Source of the DNA: LZORAL124-50-18 sp051208045
Lineage (GTDB): Bacteria > Pseudomonadota > Gammaproteobacteria > Pseudomonadales > Oleiphilaceae
Assembly: GCA_051208045.1 (NCBI GenBank)
Contig: JBPJFY010000017.1
Span: 8,929 to 72,928, forward strand
Direction of reading: 5' to 3'
DNA: 64,000 bases
Position 1 is the stretch's first letter, and each line of letters starts with the position of its first letter. Under the pieces are notes generated by a model. It saw nothing but the letters and a program-made list of their open reading frames with translations, was not told the DNA's origin and did not search any database. Both the position numbers and the translations under genes were made by a program. This document shows positions 1 to 7,886 of this stretch, in pieces.

Positions 1-1159
1 CTTCAGGGCGCGAAATACCCAGTTCAAACCCTTCCCGGCGCATGGTTTCAATCAATACCGACAGATGCAGCTCGCCACGACCCGATACGCGGAATTTTTC
101 AGGCGAGTCACCGGGCTCCACGCGCAGTGCGACGTTGTGAATCAATTCTTTATCCAATCGATCCTTAATGTTACGACTGGTGACGTACTTTCCTTCTTTT
201 CCGGCAAAGGGTGAATCATTTACCTGGAAGGTCATGGAGATGGTGGGCTCATCCACTTTCAGCGGAGGCAGAGCTTCTACATTCTCAGGATGACAGAGTG
301 TGTCAGAGATATTGAGCTTGTCGATCCCCGAAATACACACGATATCTCCCGCGGTCGCCAGATCCACCGGCACCCGCTGCAAGCCGTTAAAACCCTTCAC
401 TTCCAGAATCCGGCCATTTCGGGTCTTGCCGTTTCGATCAATCAGGGTGACGGGGGTGCTGGGCTTCAGCTTACCGCGCGTTATACGCCCGATACCAATA
501 ACCCCCACATAGGAGTCATAATCCAAAGAGGAAATCTGCATTTGAAAGGGTGCATCCGGATCGACACTCGGTGCGGGCACATTTTTTACAATCATCTCAA
601 ACAACGGCGTCATGTCTGCCTGCATATTGTCCGGATCATCCCCGGCAATACCATTCAATGCGGAAGCGTAAATGACCGGGAAATCCAATTGCTCTTCCGT
701 GGCACCCAGGCGATCAAACAAGTCAAACACTTCGTCCATCACCCAGTCAGGCCGTGCGCCCGGGCGATCAATCTTGTTGATCACAAGAATCGGCTTCAGC
801 CCCTGCTCGAATGCTTTCTGGGTCACAAATCGCGTCTGCGGCATGGGACCATCCACAGCGTCAACCAGCAGCAACACAGAATCCACCATGGAGAGCACCC
901 GCTCCACCTCGCCGCCAAAGTCGGCGTGCCCAGGCGTATCAACGATGTTAATGCGGTAATCGTTCCAAGTAATGGCAGTGTTCTTGGCGAGAATGGTAAT
1001 TCCTCGCTCTTTTTCCTGGTCGTTGGAATCCATGATGCGCTCTGCATCCTGGTCCTTTCTGTCCAGTGTGCCTGACTGCTGCAACAATTTGTCTACCAGC
1101 GTTGTTTTGCCATGGTCAACATGCGCAATAATGGCGATGTTTCTTAAATTCTCTATCAC
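1..1159 (-). CDS. typA: Ribosome-associated GTPase TypA/BipA (partial, C-terminus outside window)
   Basis: A translational GTPase that binds the ribosome and acts in 50S assembly and stress or low-temperature growth. About 386 N-terminal residues of the usual ~600 are present; the reading frame is open through the window edge. The start is a GTG giving VIENLRNIAIIAHVDHGK, which aligns with the TypA N-terminus; an in-frame stop lies about 12 codons upstream and no ATG intervenes. The P-loop is HVDHGKTT (residues 13-20), followed by DTPGHADF and NKID. The domain II and III region includes SGRGELHLSVLIETMRREG. A weak -10 (TATAAT, 1192-1197) lies upstream. It is divergent from glnA, as I recall in pseudomonads. 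Confidence 0.96.
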   Translation of the reverse strand, partial: MIENLRNIAIIAHVDHGKTTLVDKLLQQSGTLDRKDQDAERIMDSNDQEKERGITILAKNTAITWNDYRINIVDTPGHADFGGEVERVLSMVDSVLLLVDAVDGPMPQTRFVTQKAFEQGLKPILVINKIDRPGARPDWVMDEVFDLFDRLGATEEQLDFPVIYASALNGIAGDDPDNMQADMTPLFEMIVKNVPAPSVDPDAPFQMQISSLDYDSYVGVIGIGRITRGKLKPSTPVTLIDRNGKTRNGRILEVKGFNGLQRVPVDLATAGDIVCISGIDKLNISDTLCHPENVEALPPLKVDEPTISMTFQVNDSPFAGKEGKYVTSRNIKDRLDKELIHNVALRVEPGDSPEKFRVSGRGELHLSVLIETMRREGFELGISRPE

Positions 1160-1191
1160 TCGCTTCAGCCTGCTTCCGGTAAAAGCCGCGG

Positions 1192-1197
1192 ATTATA
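1192..1197 (-). promoter_or_regulatory. Possible -10 element of the typA promoter
   Basis: The minus strand carries a perfect TATAAT about 33 bases upstream of the typA GTG. The -35 region at 17 bases spacing (TAGGTT) is poor, so this is only a tentative promoter. Confidence 0.35.
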
Positions 1198-1301
1198 CTC
1201 AATCACCTATTTAAAACCTATTAAAAAAGCATAGATTTTACTCAATACTACAATCCACCACTCACCATAAAGACCTATTTTGGTGCATGAATATGTTTGC
1301 G

Positions 1302-1318
1302 CGCACCACTTTCGCGCA
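1302..1318. promoter_or_regulatory. Probable NtrC (GlnG) binding site upstream of glnA
   Basis: The 17-mer here matches the NtrC dyad TGCACC-N5-GGTGCA at 9 of 12 defined positions, with a nearly perfect left arm. A free GGTGCA half site lies at 1282-1287. Both are 100-140 bases upstream of a sigma-54 promoter, the normal enhancer distance. NtrC itself is encoded downstream at 5085-6515. Confidence 0.5.
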
Positions 1319-1403
1319 CATCATTGTGGAAGCAGTTATCCAGCCCGATTACTACTCCCTGTTTTCTGGCACGATTTCAACCAGTTACGCATCGCACCAA
1401 ATG

Positions 1404-1420
1404 TTGGCAATCATTTTGCT
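1404..1420 (+). promoter_or_regulatory. Sigma-54 promoter of glnA
   Basis: The sequence TTGGCAA-TCATT-TTGCT matches the -24/-12 consensus TGGCAC-N5-TTGCW with one change; the invariant GG (1406-1407) and GC (1418-1419) are in the correct 12-base phase. It lies about 210 bases upstream of the glnA ATG and downstream of an NtrC-like site, the expected arrangement for nitrogen-starvation control. Confidence 0.65.
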
Positions 1421-1630
1421 TTACCCCTGGTCAGCCACGCTACGTGTCGCAACAATAAATTTTCGAGCGTACTCACGCAAGTCATGCTATGCTCTGCCCT
1501 CGGCAGTAGAAACCCAAGCGGAAAACACCAACGCCATGCGGGCAAGCACGTCAGCCAGTTGGTACTTTGCCTGCTTGCCATACTTGACTCTCGAAGCTAC
1601 ATCACTAACAGGAAATACGGAGTAATCATA

Positions 1631-3037
1631 ATGTCAGAGAAAACTCTGAACCTTATCAAAGAACATGACGTTAAATGGGTAGACATGCGCTTCACCGATT
1701 CTCGCGGTAAAGAGCAGCACGTAACCCTTCCCGCTTCAGACGTTGACGACAGCTTTTTTGAAGATGGAAAAATGTTCGACGGCTCATCCATCGCTGGCTG
1801 GAAAGGAATCAATGAATCTGACATGATCCTGATGCCTGATGACAGTACTTCGGTGATCGATCCGTTCACCGAAGAAACCACCCTGAACATTACCTGTGAC
1901 ATCGTGGAACCAACCACCATGCAAGGTTATGAGCGTGACCCGCGCTCTGTCGCACGTCGCGCGGAAGAATACCTGAAGTCTACCGGTATTGCGGACACTG
2001 TTCTTTTTGGCCCTGAGCCAGAATTCTTCGTATTCGATGATGTACGCTGGAAAACCGACATCAGCGGTGCCATGTACCAGATCAGCTCAGACGAAGCCGC
2101 CTGGGTTTCCGCGGAAGCTCGTGAAGGCGGTAACGTTGGTCACCGTCCAGGCGTAAAAGGCGGTTATTTCCCCGTTCCTCCTGTAGACTCTCTGCACGAC
2201 CTGCGTGGCGCGATGTGTGCTGCTATGGAGTCCATGGGTCTGCGCATTGAAGTTCACCATCACGAAGTTGGTACTGCGGGACAGTGTGAAATTGGCGTCG
2301 GCGCAAACACGCTGGTACGTAAGGCAGACGAAGTTCAGGTTCTGAAGTACTGTGTTCACAACGTTGCGCATGCGTACGGCAAAACCGCTACGTTCATGCC
2401 TAAGCCACTGGTAGGCGACAACGGTTCCGGCATGCACTGTCACCAGTCTTTGTCTAAAGATGGCAAAAACATCTTCGCTGGCGATGCGTACGCTGGTCTG
2501 TCTGAAGAAGCGCTGTACTACATCGGCGGTATCATCAAGCATGCTCGCACACTCAATGCATTCACCAACCCGTCTACCAACTCCTACAAGCGTTTGGTAC
2601 CCGGTTTTGAAGCCCCAGTGATGCTGGCCTACTCTGCGCGCAACCGTTCCGCTTCTATCCGTATTCCATTCGTCAACAGCGCGAAAGCGCGTCGTATTGA
2701 AGTACGTTTCCCTGATCCGACCGCCAACCCCTACCTGGCATTCGCTGCCATGTTGATGGCTGGCCTGGACGGCATCCAGAACAAGATCCACCCTGGCGAT
2801 GCCATGGACAAGGATCTGTACGACCTGCCCGCAGAAGAAGCCAAGGCAGTCCCAACCGTATGTTCCACATTCGGTCAAGCGCTTGACTACCTGGAAAATG
2901 ATCACGAATTCCTGACCAAAGGTGGCGTGTTCACTGAAGACATGATCGAAGGCTACATTGCTCTGAAGCGTGAAGAAGTTCAGCGCGTCAACATGACCAC
3001 TCACCCTGCTGAGTTTGACATGTACTACTCTTGCTAA
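1631..3037 (+). CDS. glnA: Glutamine synthetase type I
   Basis: Condenses ammonia and glutamate to glutamine using ATP; a cytoplasmic dodecamer central to nitrogen assimilation. It has 468 residues, as expected for class I-beta. The ATG at 1631 follows the SD-like CGGAG and gives MSEKTLNLIKEHDVKWVDMR; the same frame is open further upstream but crosses the promoter. Visible motifs are MFDGSSIAGW, the glutamate and metal motif FGPEPEFFVFD, the ATP loop KPLVGDNGSGMH and NRSASIRIP. Tyr397 in LYDLP is the adenylylation site, implying control by GlnE. It is followed by a strong terminator and then by glnL and glnG. Confidence 0.99.
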   Translation: MSEKTLNLIKEHDVKWVDMRFTDSRGKEQHVTLPASDVDDSFFEDGKMFDGSSIAGWKGINESDMILMPDDSTSVIDPFTEETTLNITCDIVEPTTMQGYERDPRSVARRAEEYLKSTGIADTVLFGPEPEFFVFDDVRWKTDISGAMYQISSDEAAWVSAEAREGGNVGHRPGVKGGYFPVPPVDSLHDLRGAMCAAMESMGLRIEVHHHEVGTAGQCEIGVGANTLVRKADEVQVLKYCVHNVAHAYGKTATFMPKPLVGDNGSGMHCHQSLSKDGKNIFAGDAYAGLSEEALYYIGGIIKHARTLNAFTNPSTNSYKRLVPGFEAPVMLAYSARNRSASIRIPFVNSAKARRIEVRFPDPTANPYLAFAAMLMAGLDGIQNKIHPGDAMDKDLYDLPAEEAKAVPTVCSTFGQALDYLENDHEFLTKGGVFTEDMIEGYIALKREEVQRVNMTTHPAEFDMYYSC

Positions 3038-3088
3038 TTATTGGCAACTTTATGCAAAGGTACTCAATGTGAGTGCCTCCCGCATCAC

Positions 3089-3113
3089 AAAAACCGGCCC
3101 AGGCCGGTTTTTT
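3089..3113 (+). terminator. Rho-independent terminator of glnA
   Basis: AAACCGGCC and GGCCGGTTT form a 9-bp stem with a two-base loop, followed by a run of T, about 50 bases after the glnA stop. Confidence 0.85.
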
Positions 3114-3148
3114 ATTGGCGTTTTTTGCCTATACTGGAGGTATCCATT

Positions 3149-3712
3149 ATGCACGAGGTACCGAGCATGAAAGGCAGATTTCACTTCCGTCTCCCACTGA
3201 TCGCCACGTTTTCGCTCCTGCTCATTCAGGGTCATTACGCGCAAAGCGCTGAAGTGTATAAATGGGTGGATGAAAACGGCACGGTCCACTTTGGCGACCA
3301 GCCAACGGAAAAAGCTGAAAAAATCACCGTCGAACCGGTCGTGACGATGCCCTTCCCGGAAGCTCCTGCCGAATTTAAAGCCAACGTTACCGAAAAAAAG
3401 AAAGTGGTGCCGGCCTATACCGTCAGCATAATCAACCCCATCCATGACTCAGCGTTTCAATCGGGTAATGGCGACTTGTTCATTGAAGTCAAAACGGAGC
3501 CTGCACTGAAGAAAGACGACACCCTGATTTACCGCCTTGATGGCCAAACGATTTATCAAGGCACAGCGCTGACACAAACTACGCAAAACCTGGATCGTGG
3601 CACACACACGCTTTCTATCGAAGCAGTTACGAAAACCGGTAAAGCAGAAGGGTCTGCGACCAGCACTTTTACAATCCACCGCCCAACCGTGATTAAACGC
3701 GCCAATAACTAA
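3149..3712 (+). CDS. DUF4124 domain-containing exported protein
   Basis: A 187-residue protein of unknown function. An N-terminal signal peptide (hydrophobic stretch LPLIATFSLLLIQG, then the cleavage-like AQSAE) is followed by a DUF4124 domain, recognisable from EVYKWVDENGTVHFGDQP. The C-terminal half looks like a beta-sandwich or Ig-like domain (LIYRLDGQTIYQGT, RGTHTLSIEAV). The start at 3149 is chosen for the GGAGG eight bases upstream; a second ATG at 3167 is possible. Such proteins commonly lie between glnA and ntrB in pseudomonads. No operon link is evident because a terminator precedes it. Confidence 0.85.
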   Translation: MHEVPSMKGRFHFRLPLIATFSLLLIQGHYAQSAEVYKWVDENGTVHFGDQPTEKAEKITVEPVVTMPFPEAPAEFKANVTEKKKVVPAYTVSIINPIHDSAFQSGNGDLFIEVKTEPALKKDDTLIYRLDGQTIYQGTALTQTTQNLDRGTHTLSIEAVTKTGKAEGSATSTFTIHRPTVIKRANN

Positions 3713-3726
3713 CACGCTCGCCACCA

Positions 3727-3757
3727 TTGCACCATATTAGTGCCAATGCACTATAAT
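3727..3757 (+). promoter_or_regulatory. glnL promoter with overlapping NtrC-like operator
   Basis: A perfect -10 TATAAT (3752-3757) and -35 TTGCAC (3727-3732) are 19 bases apart. The segment 3728-3744 matches the NtrC dyad TGCACC-N5-GGTGCA at 10 of 12 positions and covers the -35. In enteric bacteria NtrC represses its own glnL promoter from such a site; the same is inferred here. Confidence 0.55.
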
Positions 3758-3769
3758 TTATCTATCGAA

Positions 3770-3792
3770 CGCGCTCTACGCGACTCAGCGCG
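3770..3792 (+). promoter_or_regulatory. Inverted repeat in the glnL leader
   Basis: CGCGCT and AGCGCG form a 6-bp stem with an 11-base loop, starting a few bases after the expected transcription start. The leader to the glnL ATG would be about 190 bases. There is no T run, so it is not a terminator. Its function is unknown. Confidence 0.35.
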
Positions 3793-3957
3793 CATCATCC
3801 TAGTGACATGACTCTGAGCGGATCGCCTCTCATCAGGGCGCGATGCTTTGATTTCACTCACTTTCTGCGCCAAAGATGCGCAGCAAACTCCTTTTGCACA
3901 ATCGCATAAAACATGGTTTGGTTCTTGCTAGAAGAGTAAAAAGCAAAGGAAGACTCG

Positions 3958-5088
3958 ATGTTCCCAGCACATTCGCACAAAAAGATTCTTGAAAGCCTCA
4001 GTAGCTCGGTTTTGCTATTAGATGAAAGCTTGAAGGTCATCTATTTAAACTCCTCGGCAGAGATGCTGCTTGAAATCAGCGGAAACCGCTTGCGTGGCGC
4101 GCCGGTACAGGAGCTTTTTCTCGACAGCAAAGAGGCCCTTGAGGCAATGCGGGAATCGCTGATTTCAGGCCACCCCTACACAAAGCGGGAAGCGCAGCTG
4201 CATTTGCACTCGGGGAATACGATTTGTGTTGACTATTCTGTCTCCCCCGTTCAACTGGAGAATGAAGAAACCCTGCTGATTGAACTTCACACCCGCGACC
4301 GACTGATTCGCATAAGCCGCGAAGAGGAAATGCTGGCCCAGCGGGAAACCTCCCGCATGCTCGTGCGCGGACTGGCCCATGAGATCAAAAATCCGCTGGG
4401 CGGCATTCGTGGCGCTGCCCAGTTACTGGATCGAGAATTGAATGATCCGTCTTTACAGGAATACACGCGGATTATTATCGAAGAATCCGACCGGTTGAGA
4501 AATCTGGTCGATCGCATGTTAGGCCCGAATCAGTTCGTGCAGGCCAAACCCACGAACATTCATGAAGTCCTCGAGCGGGTGCACAGCCTGATCAACGTCG
4601 AGTCGAAGTCACGCATCGCCCTGATACGTGACTATGATCCCAGCATCCCCGAATTCGATGGCGATAAGGAAAAACTGATTCAGGCATTTTTGAATATTGC
4701 CCGTAACGCAATGCAGGCACTGATCGGCGATCATGTCGAACCCCGACAGGGCCCGGCAAAGATCACCATTCAAACCCGGGCCTTGCGCCAGTTTACGCTG
4801 GGGCACAAACGGCACCGACTGGTTTGTCGCGTGAAAATCGTCGATAACGGACCGGGCATTCCCCAGGACATGCTCCAGACGGTTTTTTACCCGATGGTGA
4901 GCGGCCGGGCTGACGGTACCGGGCTGGGACTCTCCATCACCCAAAGCATTATTGGGCAGCATGGCGGCTTGGTGGAGTGTGAAAGCCAGCCTGGAAAAAC
5001 CGCCTTTATTATCTATATCCCACTTGAGCCTGGTGAATCCGGGAGTAATGTCTTGCAATCCAGGACCTTGATTGGAGCTTTAAAATGA
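3958..5088 (+). CDS. glnL: Nitrogen regulation sensor histidine kinase NtrB (GlnL)
   Basis: Cytoplasmic kinase/phosphatase that phosphorylates NtrC when nitrogen is limiting and is controlled by PII protein. Its 376 residues comprise an N-terminal PAS domain (about 8-115), the dimerisation and H-box region with the phosphoacceptor His141 in AHEIKNPLGG, and a C-terminal ATPase with an N-box around NIARNAMQAL, the G1 motif DNGPGIP and the G2 motif GRADGTGLGLSI. AAGGAA precedes the ATG. It overlaps glnG by four bases (ATGA), indicating translational coupling. No transmembrane segment is seen, as expected for NtrB. Confidence 0.97.
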   Translation: MFPAHSHKKILESLSSSVLLLDESLKVIYLNSSAEMLLEISGNRLRGAPVQELFLDSKEALEAMRESLISGHPYTKREAQLHLHSGNTICVDYSVSPVQLENEETLLIELHTRDRLIRISREEEMLAQRETSRMLVRGLAHEIKNPLGGIRGAAQLLDRELNDPSLQEYTRIIIEESDRLRNLVDRMLGPNQFVQAKPTNIHEVLERVHSLINVESKSRIALIRDYDPSIPEFDGDKEKLIQAFLNIARNAMQALIGDHVEPRQGPAKITIQTRALRQFTLGHKRHRLVCRVKIVDNGPGIPQDMLQTVFYPMVSGRADGTGLGLSITQSIIGQHGGLVECESQPGKTAFIIYIPLEPGESGSNVLQSRTLIGALK

Positions 5089-6515
5089 GTAAACAGGCCA
5101 ATGTTTGGGTCGTTGACGACGACCGATCGATCCGATGGGTGCTCGAACGCGCCCTGCAACAAGCGGATATTTCCACGCATGCGTTCGAAAACGGTGACGA
5201 TATTCTGCGCCAGTTAGGCAATCAGCGTCCTGAGGCCATCATCACAGACATTCGCATGCCCGGCATCAATGGCCTGGACCTGCTGCAGAATATCCACGAA
5301 CGTTATCCCGATCTGCCTGTGATTGTCATGACGGCACATTCCGATCTCGACAGTGCCGTTTCCTCCTATCAAAGCGGGGCATTTGAATACCTGCCCAAGC
5401 CTTTTGATATCGACGAAGCGGTGAGTTTGATTCAGCGTGCCGTGTCCCATGCACAGGAAAAGCAGGCGCAGTATTCGGAGCACGTGGAATCGACAGTCCA
5501 ATCCACGGAGATCATTGGTGAAGCACCTGCAATGCAGGAGGTGTTTCGCGCCATCGGCCGTCTGTCACAGTCGAACATCACTGTATTGATTAACGGCGAA
5601 TCGGGGACCGGCAAAGAGCTCGTCGCGCGTGCATTGCATCAGCACAGCCCCCGCAGAGAGGCCCCGTTTATCGCGCTCAATATGGCAGCCATTCCCAGAG
5701 ACCTGATGGAATCAGAGCTGTTTGGTCATGAAAAGGGCTCGTTTACGGGGGCTGGCGGTCAGCGACAGGGCCGCTTCGAACAAGCCAACCATGGCACGCT
5801 GTTTCTGGACGAGATTGGCGACATGCCCCCGGAAACGCAAACCCGTTTGTTACGTGTGCTTGCCGATGGCGAGTTTTACCGCGTGGGCGGTAACTCAGCG
5901 ATCAAAGTCGACGTTCGCATTATTGCTGCCACCCATCAGAATCTGGAAAAACTGGTCGCGGACGGCAGCTTTCGGGAAGATTTGTTTCACCGGCTGAACG
6001 TCATTCGGGTGCACTTGCCCAGCCTGAAAGAGCGCCGACAGGATATTCCCCGATTAACCCGCCATTTTCTAAAGCGGGCCGCCGATGAGCTGAACGTTGA
6101 AGCCAAAGAGCTCCGCTCCGACGCCGAAGAGTTCATGACCAACCTGCCCTGGCCGGGCAATGTGCGTCAATTGGAGAACACGTGCCGGTGGCTGACGGTC
6201 ATGGCCAGTGGTCGCGAAATTCATATTTCAGACCTCCCACCCGAATTGCTCGACAACAGTGACGCGGCCCCAACGGGGACGACCTGGCAGGAAGGCTTGC
6301 GTATTTGGGCGGAGCAGGAGCTCAAACTCGGTAAGCAGAGCATTCTGGATGCCGCAATGCCCGAGTTTGAACGCGTGATGATTGAAACCGCATTAAAGCA
6401 CACCGGCGGCAGAAAAAGAGATGCATCAATTCTGTTAGGCTGGGGGCGCAATACCCTGACTCGAAAAATCAAAGAGTTGGGTATGGCGGGCGCGGACGAC
6501 AACGATGATGATTGA
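5085..6515 (+). CDS. glnG: Nitrogen regulation response regulator NtrC (GlnG)
   Basis: Sigma-54-dependent activator of nitrogen-starvation genes. It has 476 residues: a receiver domain with Asp55 (ITDIRMPG) as phosphoacceptor, an AAA+ domain with Walker A GESGTGKE (171-178), a sigma-54 contact loop GSFTGA (218-223; the common form is GAFTGA) and Walker B LFLDEIGD, then a C-terminal Fis-type helix-turn-helix (KHTGGRKRDASILLGWGRNT). It is likely co-transcribed with glnL. It faces the mshP gene tail to tail, with only 24 bases between stop codons, and ends in an unusually acidic tail (DDNDDD). Confidence 0.97.
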   Translation: MSKQANVWVVDDDRSIRWVLERALQQADISTHAFENGDDILRQLGNQRPEAIITDIRMPGINGLDLLQNIHERYPDLPVIVMTAHSDLDSAVSSYQSGAFEYLPKPFDIDEAVSLIQRAVSHAQEKQAQYSEHVESTVQSTEIIGEAPAMQEVFRAIGRLSQSNITVLINGESGTGKELVARALHQHSPRREAPFIALNMAAIPRDLMESELFGHEKGSFTGAGGQRQGRFEQANHGTLFLDEIGDMPPETQTRLLRVLADGEFYRVGGNSAIKVDVRIIAATHQNLEKLVADGSFREDLFHRLNVIRVHLPSLKERRQDIPRLTRHFLKRAADELNVEAKELRSDAEEFMTNLPWPGNVRQLENTCRWLTVMASGREIHISDLPPELLDNSDAAPTGTTWQEGLRIWAEQELKLGKQSILDAAMPEFERVMIETALKHTGGRKRDASILLGWGRNTLTRKIKELGMAGADDNDDD

Positions 6516-6527
6516 GGCTCTGCCCCC

Positions 6528-6549
6528 CGCCCCACTCGCTTAAGGGGCG
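6528..6549. terminator. GC-rich hairpin shared by convergent glnG and mshP ends
   Basis: CGCCCC and GGGGCG form a 6-bp GC stem that includes the mshP stop codon. There is no T run on either strand, so it may act as a weak bidirectional end or as a 3' mRNA stabiliser. Confidence 0.35.
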
Positions 6550-7028
6550 ACCAGCTCTCTGGCCCCCACCTCAACAACCCGGCGCGCCTGATCAAGCGGC
6601 GCTGCTCCATCTCCGCAGCTCCCCGTGCTGGTGAGTGTGTAATAAAAATCGCCATTACTGTCGGTCTGACGACAGCAGGCGACCGAGAAACTGCACCCGC
6701 CCAAGCCCGGAGGAGGGCCACCGGAAACCAAATCAAAATCCAGGGTAGTCAATACACTGGACCCTCCGGAGCAGGCAGTAGTACACCCCCCGGTACCGGA
6801 TTCGCCGGGACCAAAGAGTGTCGCCAGCCCGGCTTGAGCACCACTCTCCGCCGCAAAAAAAGCACGGGTTGATTGCACGTCCTGTATCATTGTTTCCCCG
6901 GTTTGCGTTTCCAGATTGGTAATGGCCACCACGATCAGGGCGAGAATCACCAGAATAAAGAGCGCCCCCGGCAAGCCCAGTCCCTTCTGGTACCGATGTA
7001 AAGATTTTCGCGCGCGACTAGGGGACAT
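6540..7028 (-). CDS. mshP: MSHA biogenesis pilin-like protein MshP
   Basis: A 162-residue membrane-anchored minor pilin-like protein of the MSHA pilus. The N-terminus has a short basic leader and a single hydrophobic helix (GLPGALFILVILALIVVAI), the shape of MshP and PilX-type proteins. It has Leu and Pro where true prepilins carry the FTLIE motif, so processing is uncertain. Several cysteine pairs follow. It is the last gene of the msh operon and overlaps mshO by 11 bases. No mshQ gene follows it. Confidence 0.85.
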   Translation of the reverse strand: MSPSRARKSLHRYQKGLGLPGALFILVILALIVVAITNLETQTGETMIQDVQSTRAFFAAESGAQAGLATLFGPGESGTGGCTTACSGGSSVLTTLDFDLVSGGPPPGLGGCSFSVACCRQTDSNGDFYYTLTSTGSCGDGAAPLDQARRVVEVGARELVAP

Positions 7029-7884
7029 TACGCACCTGCACTTGTTGGTTCAGCACCAACGACTCATTCTGCCAGTTCACCATCGTGATACTCATGTTAA
7101 CTACCGCCGTGCGCGTGAGGCTCGCGGGTGCATAGTTAAATTCCAGCGCATCGAGATTATTGGTCATCACCTGGCAGGTGGCTGCCGGGCACAGGGTGGT
7201 TGTAAACGCCGTCCCTGCAGTGGCAGTGAATCCGTAGTTAAAATAGCGCAACAGGAAAGCTCGCCCGCCGATCACGCCACGACAGAAACTCACCGGCTGC
7301 CTGGTGATAAAAAACCGCTTCTGCGGCGAGTCCGCAGGAAATTGCTGCGCGATTGCGCCGCCTCCATCATATTGAGTACAGGTTTGCATGTCGCCACTCG
7401 ATGGGCAATCAGCCCCACTGGCAAAATTGACTTGTGCCGGCGTTACGGACTGAGTCGCGCCATTGGGATACACGTCTCCCGCGGCCAGAGGATAGACAGC
7501 GACGAAGCCCGTCAGGGCGCCCGGAGAAACCACCTGCAATGCGCTGACCGTCGCTCCTCCCAATGTCCCCAGGTAACGACTGGCCTCGACGACCGGGACG
7601 AACTCAATACACTCTGTGCCGCCAAGTCCGTCTTCATCAAAAACGCGCACACTGTTGGGCAAGGCCTGTCGAATTTCACGCGACAGCCTTTCCGCCACCA
7701 GTGTCGTATTTGTCGCGAGCTGTTGGCGATTGGCCGTATCCGTCACTCCCCGAATGGTACTGGCAATGAACTGAACGGAGATGGTCGCCAGAATGCCGCC
7801 GATCACAATAACAATCAAAACTTCAACCAGGGTAAAGCCCAGAAGCGGGCGAGACAGGGGGCGCTGAGCATCTCGGCAAACCAT
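7018..7884 (-). CDS. mshO: MSHA minor prepilin MshO
   Basis: About 288 residues; a type IV prepilin-like protein with the processing motif PLLG|FTLVEVLIVIVIGGIL, followed by a large periplasmic pseudopilin domain rich in cysteines. In MSHA systems MshO is thought to act in pilus initiation with MshC, MshD and MshP. The ATG at 7884 begins right after the mshD stop; a TTG at 7890 has better spacing to the purine-rich AAGGGG and may be the true start. Confidence 0.88.
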   Translation of the reverse strand: MVCRDAQRPLSRPLLGFTLVEVLIVIVIGGILATISVQFIASTIRGVTDTANRQQLATNTTLVAERLSREIRQALPNSVRVFDEDGLGGTECIEFVPVVEASRYLGTLGGATVSALQVVSPGALTGFVAVYPLAAGDVYPNGATQSVTPAQVNFASGADCPSSGDMQTCTQYDGGGAIAQQFPADSPQKRFFITRQPVSFCRGVIGGRAFLLRYFNYGFTATAGTAFTTTLCPAATCQVMTNNLDALEFNYAPASLTRTAVVNMSITMVNWQNESLVLNQQVQVRNVP

Positions 7885-7886
7885 AC

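Larger units (their letters stand above)
1160..1630. other. typA-glnA intergenic regulatory region
   Basis: This 471-base stretch separates the divergent typA and glnA genes. I see no credible gene in it; the open frames crossing it have unlikely composition and run over the promoter elements. It holds a typA -10 candidate, a TGGTGC/GCACCA inverted pair (1281-1286 and 1303-1308), an NtrC-like dyad at 1302-1318 and a sigma-54 promoter at 1404-1420. The glnA 5' untranslated region would then be about 200 bases. Confidence 0.6.

Noticed and set aside
290..1075. 261-residue open frame antisense to typA
   Set aside because: typA is fully conserved on the other strand; the antisense frame has the low-complexity His/Arg composition of a shadow.
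1280..1630. In-frame upstream extension of glnA and an overlapping 112-residue frame at 1287-1625
   Set aside because: They run over the sigma-54 promoter and NtrC-like site, lack conserved sequence, and glnA homologues start at 1631.
2087..3004. 305-residue open frame antisense to glnA
   Set aside because: It is a mirror of strong codon bias in glnA; no ribosome site and no recognisable protein features.
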